From UBA12068 sp038318455 (GTDB lineage: Bacteria > Patescibacteriota > Minisyncoccia > Moranbacterales > GWC2-37-73): a stretch of DNA of 21,748 nucleotides. Of this stretch, positions 6,623-16,554 are shown in pieces. A program made the position numbers and the translations under genes. The notes under the pieces are model-generated. The model was given only the letters and a program-made list of their open reading frames with translations, was not told the DNA's origin and did no database searches. The stretch is from assembly GCA_038318455.1 (NCBI GenBank), contig JBBQCF010000013.1, positions 1 through 21,748 on the forward strand, written 5' to 3'. Position 1 is the first letter of the stretch; each line of letters begins with the position of its first letter.

Positions 6623-6760
6623 CTTAATTTTTTTCTTAATTTTTTTTGAAAGAATGATGTATGATAACTATACGAAATTATGTATAAATGTTGTCAAAAT
6701 TAATCATTGAAACAGTCAATACATTTTTTATTTTAAAATGGTAGTGAGTGTATTCATATC

Positions 6761-9700
6761 GTGATAAAAAAATCAAAAATAAAAAGAAAATTAATTCAAA
6801 AGCCCTTAAGAAAAAGGGTTATTGTTAGTCATAAAAAAAAGACATCTTTTTGGAAATCGATCAGTAAAATAGGTATGGAGATGTGTCTTAGGAATAGAAA
6901 AAAAATATCATCCTTGCGTTTTTTTAGCAATAAAAAAACTCCAAAACGCAAAGAACAACTTGTTGTCAGAGCAAGAAGTTTAAAAGAATTTATAAGTAAA
7001 CATAAGGTCAGAAGTAGATCTAGTTACGGAAAAGCTTATGGGAGAAAGATTTTATTGCTTAAAATCTCAAAAACATCCTATGACTTTTTTGTGGGGTTAG
7101 TTATTTTTTTGAAAAATATTTCTTGGAAAACAGTGGCTATTGCAATCTTTGCGGTAGTGATTTATGGTGTTATTCCTGGAGCATTGAGCGCCCCACATTC
7201 TATCTTGGTTACAACCAATGAACATTGGAACAAAGGTGCATTAACAAATGTGACTACTAATAATGTCGATGACACTCTTCAGCTTAATCCTGATGGTAAT
7301 TGGACAGCTAGAGTTTGGGCATCCCCAGAAGATGTGATTGCTTATGGACATACTTCTGCGTCAGTTGGAAGTGATTTGTATATTTTCAGAGGATATTCTG
7401 ATAAGAATTTTTGGAAATATGACACGATAGATAATAAGTGGACGACTTTGGCTGATTTGCCGCAACCAGCGTATTACGGTGCAGATATGATTTATGATGG
7501 AAATGGAAATATTTATGCTATATTTGGCAATTATTCTCTTAAATTTTATAAATATTCAGTCGCATCAAATTCTTGGTCTAAATTGCCAGATCTATTAGAT
7601 ACACCTTGGACAGGTTCTGCTCTTTCAACAGATGGAAACAATATCTATGTGATGCGTGGCAATAACAGTACGGATTTTTGGAAATATGAAATTGCAACCG
7701 AAGAATGGGGAAATTTAGCACCAGCTCCTGCTGCTGTTGGTGGTGGAGCTGATTTAATAAATGGTCAGGATGGGTATCTTTATCTGACTAGGGGCAACAG
7801 TTCCGTAAATTTTTATCGGTATGACTATTTAAATAATACTTGGGATTTATCTAGGGCGAGTATTACAGCTGGCTATACGCTTGCTGGTGAGAATCATGGA
7901 ACTTTTTGGACCGATGGGACAAATAGGTATATTTATTATTTGCGCTCTAATGGAACTGCAACTTATTTGCGCTACAATATGAATACTAATAGCTGGCTTG
8001 TTATGGACAGTGTTTCTTTGGCTGCGCCAATGACCACTAATTATTCTTCATTGATAACAAATAGTTACGATAATAAAATTTATGCTTTTCGTGCTAATGG
8101 AACAACTGATCTTTGGAAATTCGATCCTGCCACTGGTGCTAATGGTGATTGGGTTGGGCCAAAACAGGTAATGAATGGAACAATAGCAATCAACACTGGT
8201 GCTGATTTAATCTGGAACAAGCAAACTGGAGCTACTAATTATATCTATGCCGCTAGAGGAAGTAGTAATGGCTTTTATCGCTACGATGTTTCAGCTAATG
8301 ATTGGGTGGTAAAGGCAAATATCCCTGCAAGCATTAGTACTGACAGTAAGGGTATATATTGTAATGGTGCAGTGTATAGATTGTCTGCTACTACTAATAC
8401 AATTTTTTATCGCTATACTGAAGATGCTTGGACAACAGTGCAACCAATTCTTGCCAATGCGAGTAATGGTGCGGCACTTGCATGTGCTTCAGACAATTCA
8501 ATTTATGCTATTAGGGGAGGTGGCTTTCAGAATTTTTATAAATATACTTCAGTAGGAGGATGGACAGCTTTGCCAGACATGATTGTTAATGGAATGACCT
8601 ACTATGCTAATATCGGAGGACGTATTGTTTCTGACGGAACCGACATGTTTGTTATGCCCGGTGATGGAGAAACAGCATTTTTGAAATATTCAGTGGGAAC
8701 TGGTTCTTGGACAAAAAAAATGCCAACACCCTTTGCGCAATATTATGGTGCTGACATGACTTATGCCAATAATAAGATATATGCTATCGCTGGTTATTAT
8801 AAGGATGAAACATGGGAATATACTATTGCTTCGAATACTTGGCGTAGATTGCCAAGTAATCAAAAAATTCAATACGGCAGGGGCCCATATAGTGGCGCCT
8901 CTATAACTTATGCTGGTGGAAATTCATTTTTTGCTACTCCTGGACAAGGTTTAACGGATATGTGGAGTTTTACTAGCAGTACGAATAATTATATTACTTC
9001 AGGAGAATATGTTAGTGAGACTATGGATTTGGCTGATGTGGAAAGTTGGGTTTCATTTAATGCTTCAGAAGATAAGCCGACAAATACTAATCTGCAATAT
9101 CAAACAAGGTCAAGTTTGGATGGGAATGATTGGTCCGGATGGAGTGTTATTAGTGGAACCAGTATAAATTCAGCGCCTGCTAGATATTTACAAGTAAAGA
9201 TAGTCCTTTCAAGTTCGGATGGTATTAGTACACCTAGTGTTAATGATTATTCAATTTCCTTTAATAGTGAAGATGGACCACCAACAAATCCATTGTCAAT
9301 TAATGGAAAAACACATCAAATTGGAGGGGACGCACTTGTTTCAGGCGAGAATTATCAATCGGAACATCCTTTTTTTTCTTGGTCAGGCGCAAGTGATGTT
9401 GGTAGTGGAGTTGCTGGGTATTATGTTTATTTTGGAACCGATATGGATGCAGATCCAACTATTGTTGGAAATTACCAAACAGATTTTAATTATACTGTTA
9501 ATTCATCATTAGAGACGGGAACTTATTATTTGAAAATAAAAACTAAGGATAATAATGGCAATATTAGTGTGGCAAGTTGGAATGCTTTTACTTATGGGTA
9601 TACTGGAGTGTCTCCATCACTGATAAAATCAGTAACAACTTCTTTTGATTTTAACAAAGGTGTGTTTGATAAAGTTTCCTCTACTGGTGTTTTGGATTCA

Positions 9701-12700
9701 TTGAGACTTTCTTCGGTGAATGGTTTTTGGAATCAATCAAGACTATCATTGCTTCCGGGTAGTTTATATATTGGCGGCGATATGGTGCTAAGTACTTGTA
9801 AAGGAAATAGTAATCATTGTTTGTATGTCTTAAGAGGTGGTAATACAGTTAATTTTTATCGCTATGAAGTAGAGACTGACATCTGGAGTAGCATGACCTC
9901 TGCGCCTGAAACAGTATACCAAGGTGGTTCTATCAGTAGTGGTCCAAATGGATTTCTTTATGCTTCAAGGGGCAATGGACAGACAACATTTTGGAGCTAT
10001 GATATAGCAAATAATGTTTGGAACACGACTCCTTCAGCTGCTCCGAAAGTTTTTGATTATGGAAGTGTTCTGGTTTACGACAGTAGTCGCTACGTATATG
10101 CACTCACTGGAAATGATGATGCCTTTTATCGCTATGATACACAAAACAATTCTTGGACTCAAAAGGCAAATGCAAATTTTGGCAATCCTAATCCTTCAGA
10201 TGGTCAAAGAGTTAATCGCGGAACTGATGCAGCCTATGATGGTAGGAATAATATATATTTTACTCAAGGAGGTTATTATGCTTATTTTGCAAAGTATTCA
10301 ATTAAGGACGATTTGGCTAATAATGAGTTTGCAAATACCTGGACAATCCTGGCTGCTGCTCCAGTTGGATTTTATGATGGTGGAAGTTTATTTTATGATC
10401 AAGGACAGGGCAAAATATATGGATTAGCTGGAAATTCTCGTCAAAAGTTTTTTGAATATGATCCAAAAATAAATAGTTGGGCCAATCTGCCAGATGCCCC
10501 CGTGACAATTTCATATGGAGCATCAATAGCTGGCTATAATAATAATTTATATATAATAAGAGGTGGAAATTTAACAAATTTTTATCGTTATAGTTTGAAT
10601 GATAAAACATGGGAACTTCCACAACGCGGTTTATTTGGAGCGGATACTTTGACAGGTACTTCATATTTTAATTATGGACAGGGTACGTCAATGGCTAGTG
10701 ACAATAATGATAATATATATATAGCGCGAGGAATCTATGATAATACTTTCGGAAAGTATAATACTTCCACGGGAACATTTACGAATCTAGCTAAGTTGCC
10801 AGTAGGTGCTTATGATGGTGCTAATTTTGTCTATAATGGTACAGAAAATGCGGTTTATTTCGTGCCAGGTGCGCTTAGGACCGTCGGAAGTGGAGCAAAA
10901 AATAATTATTTTTTCAAATATAGTATTGCTAATAATAAATGGACAGAGATTACCGCTGATAAGCCACCACTGCAAACTAATTATGGTTCAAGCATGGCTT
11001 ATGATGGTTCGCAATATATTTATTTGACGAGAGGTGGTGCTTCTGCAACTTGGTGGCGCTATGATACAAAAGGAGTGGAGGGTTTTCGCTGGTCTGCAGC
11101 TCTTCCTGTTATGGCTGGTTGGACACAGGGCTATGGTTCTAAAATAGTTTACAATGATGGATATATTTACGCATTAAAGGGGCAGGGTACTAATTCATTT
11201 TTCCGCTATAATGTAGGCTCATCTACTTGGTCTCAAATTACAGATAATTTACCAGCAACTGTAAATACGGGAGCAGATTTGATTAACGGTAGAGATGGAT
11301 ATTTGTACGCAACCAGGGGTACCAATACGAGTTCATATTATCGCTATCCTATGACTGGTGGAAGCTGGGAAAATGTTATTGATATTCCAGCTACTGTAAG
11401 CACTGGAGGGATGAGTGTTTATAATAATAATAAAAATTGGGTTATTCCGGGAGCAGGAGCTAATACATATCAAGATGGCCTGTATTCTTATGTTGTTGGT
11501 TCTGGAGGAAATGCTACTGGTTTTGAAAAATCAGGAAGTTACGTTTCAGAAGTTATGGATTTGATATCCGTGTATCATTGGGCCAATTTGACGGTTAATT
11601 ACACTATGCCACAAAATACTTTTCTTACTTTCGAAACCAGAACATCAAGTGATGGTACGCTCTGGTCATCATGGAGTCAAACAAGTGGCGACATGGCAAA
11701 TGGAAATTCACATATTCTTGGGATAACTTCTCAACCAGACAAATTTATTCAATTGAGAATTAATTTTAGTTCTTCAGATCAAATTTATTCACCTAGAGTT
11801 GATGACTTTGCAATTAATTATTATCAAGATATCGAAGCTCCATCTAATCCTTCAATTGCAAAAGCTTACAGTTCAAACTTGAAAACTACCGAATTAATAG
11901 CTGGTTCTTGGTATAATAATCCTTCACCATATTTCCAATGGCCACTGTCTGGTCAAGCTGGAGGAGCGATTGATAATGCTGGAGGATCAGGAATTGATGG
12001 ATATTATGTTTATTTTGGAACTGATGCAAATGGTGAGCCACTTAATTTTCAAAAGGAAAATTCATTTAGTCCAAGTGCAATGGTTTCCGGACAAACATAT
12101 TATTTGCGAATTTTGACTAAGGATAGTGCTGGGATGATTCCCGCTACATCTTTTTCAGCTTTTGCTTATAAATTTGATAACATTGCTCCAACAAATACTA
12201 GTGATATCTCTGTAACTCCAGCGGGATTCACCTCTAAAGATGAATATGCTTTTCTTTGGAATCCTGACATGTTTGATGCAAGTTCTGGCATTGCGAAATT
12301 GCAATATAGAACGGATTATGATGCTGCTAATGCTTGGATTGATATGGATAATCCTTCGAGTTTTAGTCTTTCTTTGCCAAATGCGGATCATATTACGGGC
12401 GCTTATCAAATTGGAAAAAACAAATTTTATTTAAGAGCAATAGATGGCGCTGGTAATATTTCAACTCCAATTGAACAGGCTTATTATTTTAATAGTAGCG
12501 CCCCAAGTCCTCCACGGAATCTAGCAGTAACAGCTCAATATCCAACTACGGATGCTGTAACTTCAAATATAAATGCTTTCTCCTTTACCTGGGATCAGCC
12601 AGATTCTTTCGTGGGCGAGGCAAGTAAAATTAAATATTATTATTCAGTCAATATTTTTCCAACAGAAAATAATGCAGTTTTGACATCTTTGACATCTGCT

Positions 12701-14335
12701 GGTCCTGGACCATTTGCAACTCAAAAAGGAATAAATAGATTTTTTGTTGTAGCTGCTGATGAGGCTGGAAATATAGATTATAGTCTTTATGCGGAAGTCG
12801 TTTTTAATGCTGATACTGCTAATCCTGAAGTGCCTGGAAATATTCAGATTTTTGATACTTCAGATAGGGAAAATGCTGAATATAGCATTGCAATCAAATG
12901 GACAAAGCCAGTAAATTTTGACCAAGCAAATTTCGATGGATATGTGATATATCGATCGCCAGACGGAGTTTCGGAATTTACGGAAGTAGCTAAAACAACG
13001 GGAAGCGCCTATGTGGATACAAATCTTGAGAGTAAGGAATATTTTTATTATGTAAAAACCAAGGATAAAACAAATAATTATTCAATTGCTTCAACAATTG
13101 TGAGCATTATTCCAACTGGACGCTTCACGAAGCCACCAAAGATGGTTGGAAATCCAACATTCTCAACGCAAGCATTTCAAGCCACTTTTGATTGGGTTAC
13201 TGACAGAATTGCAAGTTCATTTGTTGAATATGGTAAAACAATTTCACTGGGACAAACGACTGGTCAAGTTGATTCATTGACGCAACATCAGGTTATTGCT
13301 AAGGGATTAGAGGCTGGCACTAAATATTTTTACAGTGTTAAATATATTGATCCAGATGGAAACATCGGAACATCGACAGTTGATACTTTCACTACTTTGC
13401 CACCGCCAGTAATTTCAGATGTTTTAGTTACAGATATAAAACTCGATACAGCTTTTGTTAATTGGAAAACAAATGCTGGTGCAACTTGTACCTTGAAATA
13501 CGGTTCAGGAGCTTCAACTAATGAAATCATAGAAGATGCTGAAGCCACTAATCACGTTCAAAAGATAGATACATTGGTTGCCGCAACAACATATAAGATT
13601 CAGGTGAGCTGTGTGGACAAAGATTTGAACACCTTTTCATCAGATGAATATACTTTCAATACCCCAGAAGAGCCTCGAATTGAAAACATTACAATTGAAA
13701 ATATGGAGAATGTTAATGTTCCAACGATAGCTATCACTTATACTACAAATGTTCCAATAACAACCATGGCATATTTTAAGGCTGCAAATGAAGGATCACC
13801 ACATACATATCTTGTTAGTGATAGAGCTGTTGAACATGCAATTACGCTGGAAAATCTTAATCCTGCACAGGAATACGTATTATCCATAGTAGGTACGGAC
13901 GAAAATGGTATCGAGGCTAAAGCTATGGAGCAAAGAATAACTACAAAGTCAGATTCTAGAGCACCGGAAATTTTGACAAATCGTGCAATCGGAAGGGTTC
14001 TTAGTAGAGGAAAAAATGCTCAAGCAAGTGTTTATGTTAGAGTAGAGACTGATGAGCCAGCTAGAATAAAAGTTTGGTATGCAAAAGGAATTGTGACTAA
14101 ATCATTTGAGCAAACAGTTAGTGATGATGCTCTTAATACTTATCATCTGATTACGATTCCAGGAGAAGCTGGGCAGATTTATAGTTATCAATTAGAGGTC
14201 ACTGATGATTCTGGCAACATAAAAAACTCTGATGCGGTTACTGTTCCAATAGAACAAAGCAAGGCTAATGCAACTGAAGTTATAATGGGAACATTCGCTA
14301 GTCGTTTTGGCTGGATCAGTCAAATTGGAAAATAA
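6761..14335 (+). CDS. Giant membrane-anchored surface protein with duplicated Kelch-like arrays and FN3/Ig-like tail
   Basis: 2,524 residues from GTG 6761, the largest gene here. Residues 1-120 are extremely Lys/Arg-rich and presumably cytoplasmic. A single hydrophobic helix follows at about 122-146 and ends ALSAPHS, either an anchor or an unusually long signal peptide. Outside the membrane come: Kelch-like repeats (about 205-737), a jelly-roll-like module SGEYVSETMDL...SYDYSISF-type (about 743-835), an Ig-like module containing GYYVYFGTD (about 836-955), a second Kelch-like array (about 1020-1578), a second jelly-roll-like module starting SGSYVSEVMDL (about 1587-1687), a second Ig-like module again with GYYVYFGTD (about 1690-1807), and about seven FN3/Ig/purple-acid-phosphatase-N-like domains to the end. 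No LPxTG, SLH or C-terminal helix is seen. The role is probably adhesion or host contact; sugar binding or enzymatic activity is unproven. An ABC transporter pair follows 49 bases later. Confidence 0.9.
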   Translation: MIKKSKIKRKLIQKPLRKRVIVSHKKKTSFWKSISKIGMEMCLRNRKKISSLRFFSNKKTPKRKEQLVVRARSLKEFISKHKVRSRSSYGKAYGRKILLLKISKTSYDFFVGLVIFLKNISWKTVAIAIFAVVIYGVIPGALSAPHSILVTTNEHWNKGALTNVTTNNVDDTLQLNPDGNWTARVWASPEDVIAYGHTSASVGSDLYIFRGYSDKNFWKYDTIDNKWTTLADLPQPAYYGADMIYDGNGNIYAIFGNYSLKFYKYSVASNSWSKLPDLLDTPWTGSALSTDGNNIYVMRGNNSTDFWKYEIATEEWGNLAPAPAAVGGGADLINGQDGYLYLTRGNSSVNFYRYDYLNNTWDLSRASITAGYTLAGENHGTFWTDGTNRYIYYLRSNGTATYLRYNMNTNSWLVMDSVSLAAPMTTNYSSLITNSYDNKIYAFRANGTTDLWKFDPATGANGDWVGPKQVMNGTIAINTGADLIWNKQTGATNYIYAARGSSNGFYRYDVSANDWVVKANIPASISTDSKGIYCNGAVYRLSATTNTIFYRYTEDAWTTVQPILANASNGAALACASDNSIYAIRGGGFQNFYKYTSVGGWTALPDMIVNGMTYYANIGGRIVSDGTDMFVMPGDGETAFLKYSVGTGSWTKKMPTPFAQYYGADMTYANNKIYAIAGYYKDETWEYTIASNTWRRLPSNQKIQYGRGPYSGASITYAGGNSFFATPGQGLTDMWSFTSSTNNYITSGEYVSETMDLADVESWVSFNASEDKPTNTNLQYQTRSSLDGNDWSGWSVISGTSINSAPARYLQVKIVLSSSDGISTPSVNDYSISFNSEDGPPTNPLSINGKTHQIGGDALVSGENYQSEHPFFSWSGASDVGSGVAGYYVYFGTDMDADPTIVGNYQTDFNYTVNSSLETGTYYLKIKTKDNNGNISVASWNAFTYGYTGVSPSLIKSVTTSFDFNKGVFDKVSSTGVLDSLRLSSVNGFWNQSRLSLLPGSLYIGGDMVLSTCKGNSNHCLYVLRGGNTVNFYRYEVETDIWSSMTSAPETVYQGGSISSGPNGFLYASRGNGQTTFWSYDIANNVWNTTPSAAPKVFDYGSVLVYDSSRYVYALTGNDDAFYRYDTQNNSWTQKANANFGNPNPSDGQRVNRGTDAAYDGRNNIYFTQGGYYAYFAKYSIKDDLANNEFANTWTILAAAPVGFYDGGSLFYDQGQGKIYGLAGNSRQKFFEYDPKINSWANLPDAPVTISYGASIAGYNNNLYIIRGGNLTNFYRYSLNDKTWELPQRGLFGADTLTGTSYFNYGQGTSMASDNNDNIYIARGIYDNTFGKYNTSTGTFTNLAKLPVGAYDGANFVYNGTENAVYFVPGALRTVGSGAKNNYFFKYSIANNKWTEITADKPPLQTNYGSSMAYDGSQYIYLTRGGASATWWRYDTKGVEGFRWSAALPVMAGWTQGYGSKIVYNDGYIYALKGQGTNSFFRYNVGSSTWSQITDNLPATVNTGADLINGRDGYLYATRGTNTSSYYRYPMTGGSWENVIDIPATVSTGGMSVYNNNKNWVIPGAGANTYQDGLYSYVVGSGGNATGFEKSGSYVSEVMDLISVYHWANLTVNYTMPQNTFLTFETRTSSDGTLWSSWSQTSGDMANGNSHILGITSQPDKFIQLRINFSSSDQIYSPRVDDFAINYYQDIEAPSNPSIAKAYSSNLKTTELIAGSWYNNPSPYFQWPLSGQAGGAIDNAGGSGIDGYYVYFGTDANGEPLNFQKENSFSPSAMVSGQTYYLRILTKDSAGMIPATSFSAFAYKFDNIAPTNTSDISVTPAGFTSKDEYAFLWNPDMFDASSGIAKLQYRTDYDAANAWIDMDNPSSFSLSLPNADHITGAYQIGKNKFYLRAIDGAGNISTPIEQAYYFNSSAPSPPRNLAVTAQYPTTDAVTSNINAFSFTWDQPDSFVGEASKIKYYYSVNIFPTENNAVLTSLTSAGPGPFATQKGINRFFVVAADEAGNIDYSLYAEVVFNADTANPEVPGNIQIFDTSDRENAEYSIAIKWTKPVNFDQANFDGYVIYRSPDGVSEFTEVAKTTGSAYVDTNLESKEYFYYVKTKDKTNNYSIASTIVSIIPTGRFTKPPKMVGNPTFSTQAFQATFDWVTDRIASSFVEYGKTISLGQTTGQVDSLTQHQVIAKGLEAGTKYFYSVKYIDPDGNIGTSTVDTFTTLPPPVISDVLVTDIKLDTAFVNWKTNAGATCTLKYGSGASTNEIIEDAEATNHVQKIDTLVAATTYKIQVSCVDKDLNTFSSDEYTFNTPEEPRIENITIENMENVNVPTIAITYTTNVPITTMAYFKAANEGSPHTYLVSDRAVEHAITLENLNPAQEYVLSIVGTDENGIEAKAMEQRITTKSDSRAPEILTNRAIGRVLSRGKNAQASVYVRVETDEPARIKVWYAKGIVTKSFEQTVSDDALNTYHLITIPGEAGQIYSYQLEVTDDSGNIKNSDAVTVPIEQSKANATEVIMGTFASRFGWISQIGK
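7372..8972 (+). repeat. First Kelch-like repeat array (about 12 units)
   Basis: Twelve recognisable units follow the pattern (I/L)Y-x-x-R-G, 4-7 residues, F-(W/Y)-(K/R)-Y, spacer, W-x-x-L. Examples are YIFRGYSDKNFWKY, YVMRGNNSTDFWKY, YLTRGNSSVNFYRY, YAARGSSNGFYRY and MFVMPGDGETAFLKY. Twelve units suit two six-bladed beta-propellers, or one six-bladed and larger combinations. At the DNA level, short runs such as TTTTATCGCTA recur, but the copies have diverged. Confidence 0.8.
9820..11495 (+). repeat. Second Kelch-like repeat array (about 12 units)
   Basis: Again about twelve units of the same pattern: YVLRGGNTVNFYRY, YASRGNGQTTFWSY, YALTGNDDAFYRY, YIIRGGNLTNFYRY, YLTRGGASATWWRY, YALKGQGTNSFFRY, YATRGTNTSSYYRY and others. 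The equal unit number, and the same downstream modules as in the first half, indicate that one large cassette was duplicated within the gene. Confidence 0.8.
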
Positions 14336-14384
14336 AAAAAGTTTTAATTTGTGAGAAAATAAAAGATAAATTTACTTGAAAAAT

Positions 14385-15149
14385 ATGGCTGATCAAGATG
14401 ATATAGTGATTAATGTTAAAAATATCAAAAAAAGCTTTTTTGTCGGTGGGCAAGAAATTAAAATTTTGCATGGAATAGATTTTGCGATAAAGAAGGGTGA
14501 ATTTGTGCTCTTGGTTGGTCCATCTGGTTGTGGAAAGTCAACTCTTTTGCATATAATATATGGTCTTGAACCTCCAACGGAAGGAACCATAGTTATTGAA
14601 GATGAAGATATTTGGTCTTATAGTAAAAACTGGCGAGCAAATTTTCGCAATCAGCAAATAGGATTTATACCCCAGCAACCTTTTTGGATTAGATCGCTTA
14701 CTGTAATAGAAAATATAGCCATACCTGGAGTGATAGCAGGAAAAACATTTGGCGAGAGCATTGAAACTGCTGCAAAATTAATCGAATTGGTTGGTATGAG
14801 TGAATGGGCCAATCATCGCCCGTATGATCTTTCTGGGGGACAGCAGCAACGAATTGCATTGGCCAGGGCGCTACTACTTGATCCAAAATTCATAATTGCA
14901 GATGAACCGACAGGTAATCTGGATCGAAAGGCGGGAGAACAATTGATGACTTTAGTTCATGGCATTTGTCAACAGTTCAATATTACAATTATAATGGTAA
15001 CGCACAATATGGATCAATATAAATTTGGTTCACGTATTATAGATATGGTGGATGGCTTAATAGTTTCTGATGCTGTGAATAATCATAACTATACCGAGAT
15101 GGCGGCAGAGCTTGAGGAATATAATAAGAATAAACAAATAGCAAATTAA
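14385..15149 (+). CDS. ABC transporter ATPase, LolD/MacB-type
   Basis: 254 residues from ATG 14385; an in-frame TTG at 14376 adds three. All nucleotide-binding motifs are intact: Walker A GPSGCGKST (45-53), Q-loop region FIPQQP, signature LSGGQQQR (149-156), Walker B FIIADEPTGNLD (Asp173, Glu174) and the switch His207 in VTHN. The A-x-DEPTGNLD form and about 250-residue length match the MacB/LolD/FtsE group that drives mechanotransmission permeases rather than substrate channels. An unusual tail of about 30 polar residues follows the fold. The gene begins 49 bases after the giant surface protein and ends 24 bases before the permease, so the three probably form one unit. A job in exporting or releasing envelope proteins is inferred. 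Confidence 0.94.
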   Translation: MADQDDIVINVKNIKKSFFVGGQEIKILHGIDFAIKKGEFVLLVGPSGCGKSTLLHIIYGLEPPTEGTIVIEDEDIWSYSKNWRANFRNQQIGFIPQQPFWIRSLTVIENIAIPGVIAGKTFGESIETAAKLIELVGMSEWANHRPYDLSGGQQQRIALARALLLDPKFIIADEPTGNLDRKAGEQLMTLVHGICQQFNITIIMVTHNMDQYKFGSRIIDMVDGLIVSDAVNNHNYTEMAAELEEYNKNKQIAN

Positions 15150-15173
15150 TGTTTTTATAATATTTCAATATAC

Positions 15174-16478
15174 ATGTTTGATAAGATAAAAAAAATATTC
15201 AGTCACAATAAAACTGAAAAAAAGAAAGAAGAAAAAACGAATCATATGAGATTGTCGTCAATTTTGTTGATTGGTTTTAGAAATATTTCAATAAATCGTT
15301 TGAGATCATTTCTTACAATTGGTGGAGTGGCAATTGGTATCGGAATTGTGACGTTTTTGATTTCTTTGGGTTTTGGTGTGCAAGAAATGGTTATTAAAGA
15401 AGTGACGCAAAATAACCCTAAAGAGATTATTGATATTAGCAATAAGAATTTAGAAAATTTCGTGTTGCTTGATGATGAAACGCTTAATAAAATTAAAAAT
15501 ATCTCGGGGGTTGATAGAGTTGAATTAATAACCAGTATAGGTGGGAAATTCGTCAGAGGTGAATCTCAAACAGATGTGGTTATGTATGGTGTAAGTGAGG
15601 GTTATATGAAAATTGCCAATGTTGTCGTTTCTGATGGTAATATTGATGACATATCGAAATCAGAAAGTGTTTTTATTACAACTAAATTAGCGCAAGTGTT
15701 GGGTTTTGAGAACGCAAAGGATGCTATTGGTAGTGAAGTTAGTTCTCACGCAATCATAACGGCTGACATGAAAAGCAAAACTATTGGTGAAGAAGTTGTG
15801 ATTCCAACTGAAAATAATGAGGGGCAAAAATTAAAAGTAGTAGGTATTGTTAAAGACGACTCTAATAGTAATTCAATTTACGCCTATGTTTTATTGGGTG
15901 AATTACGCAAAGCCTATGGACCAATAGCTGGCCAGGGCGGAAAAGTTTCTATTCACGACATTACGCTAATAGAGGGCATTAGAGGTAGCATAGAGCAAAT
16001 GGGATTCATTACAGAAAGTGTTATTGATACAGTTAACGATATAAATTCATTTTTTACACTCATACGTATCGTGCTGGTTGTTTTTGGTGTGATAATAATG
16101 TCTATTTCAGCTATGGGTATGCTTAATACTTTGAGCGTTTCCTTGCTTCAAAGAACTAAGGAAGTGGGAATTCTAAAAGCATTAGGAGCAAAAAGAGGAG
16201 ACATTTTTAAGCTTTTTATATTCGAAGCTATTTTGATAAGTTTTTCGGGAGGATTCATTGGTCTTGTTGGCGGCTATGCCTTTGCTAAGGGTGTTAATTT
16301 CGCCACCAACGTTTTTGCTGCAAAATATGGTGTGTCAGTAACAAATTTCATCTACGTTCCTTCGGCGTTTGTTTTCTCTATTGTGGGCTTCATTGTATTC
16401 TTGGGCTTTGTGACTGGAATTTTGCCTGCAATACGAGCTGCGAATATTCATGCACTTGAGGCTTTGCGCTATGAATAA
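15174..16478 (+). CDS. MacB/FtsX-type ABC permease
   Basis: 434 residues. A basic N-terminal tail of about 25 residues leads to an amphipathic stretch and the first membrane helix (about 46-68, FLTIGGVAIGIGIVTFLISL). A large extracytoplasmic core domain follows (about 70-285), then three helices (about 290-316, 347-372, 395-418). The coupling sequence RTKEVGILKALGAKRGDI (327-344) and the closing PAIRAANIHALEALRYE are classic for MacB_PCD plus FtsX proteins. This four-helix topology does not form a transport channel; it transmits ATPase movement to the outside. It is adjacent to its ATPase. No membrane-fusion protein or outer-membrane partner is encoded in the window, which suits a single-membrane cell. 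Confidence 0.94.
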   Translation: MFDKIKKIFSHNKTEKKKEEKTNHMRLSSILLIGFRNISINRLRSFLTIGGVAIGIGIVTFLISLGFGVQEMVIKEVTQNNPKEIIDISNKNLENFVLLDDETLNKIKNISGVDRVELITSIGGKFVRGESQTDVVMYGVSEGYMKIANVVVSDGNIDDISKSESVFITTKLAQVLGFENAKDAIGSEVSSHAIITADMKSKTIGEEVVIPTENNEGQKLKVVGIVKDDSNSNSIYAYVLLGELRKAYGPIAGQGGKVSIHDITLIEGIRGSIEQMGFITESVIDTVNDINSFFTLIRIVLVVFGVIIMSISAMGMLNTLSVSLLQRTKEVGILKALGAKRGDIFKLFIFEAILISFSGGFIGLVGGYAFAKGVNFATNVFAAKYGVSVTNFIYVPSAFVFSIVGFIVFLGFVTGILPAIRAANIHALEALRYE

Positions 16479-16506
16479 GATCAAGATGATGTTTTTATCT
16501 TGATTT
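16478..16506 (+). terminator. Weak hairpin after the permease gene
   Basis: ATCAAGAT (16480-16487) pairs with ATCTTGAT (16497-16504), and the stem can extend by two pairs. The loop is GATGTTTTT. Only a short T stretch follows, so termination would be partial. Confidence 0.45.
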
Positions 16507-16519
16507 GTGAAGGGAAGTA

Positions 16520-16548
16520 TTGTACATATCTATATAGTGTGCTATGAT
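16520..16548 (+). promoter_or_regulatory. Promoter giving an apparently leaderless transcript
   Basis: TTGTAC (16520-16525), a 17-base spacer and TATGAT (16543-16548) preceded by TGC form an extended -10 promoter. Transcription seven bases beyond the -10 starts at about 16555, exactly the A of the next gene's ATG. Confidence 0.65.
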
Positions 16549-16554
16549 GGTAAT

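Noticed and set aside
7372..11495. CRISPR-like or tandem DNA repeats in the giant gene
   Set aside because: Recurring short strings such as TTTTATCGCTA come from the repeated FYRY protein motif; spacing is irregular and the frame is coding throughout.
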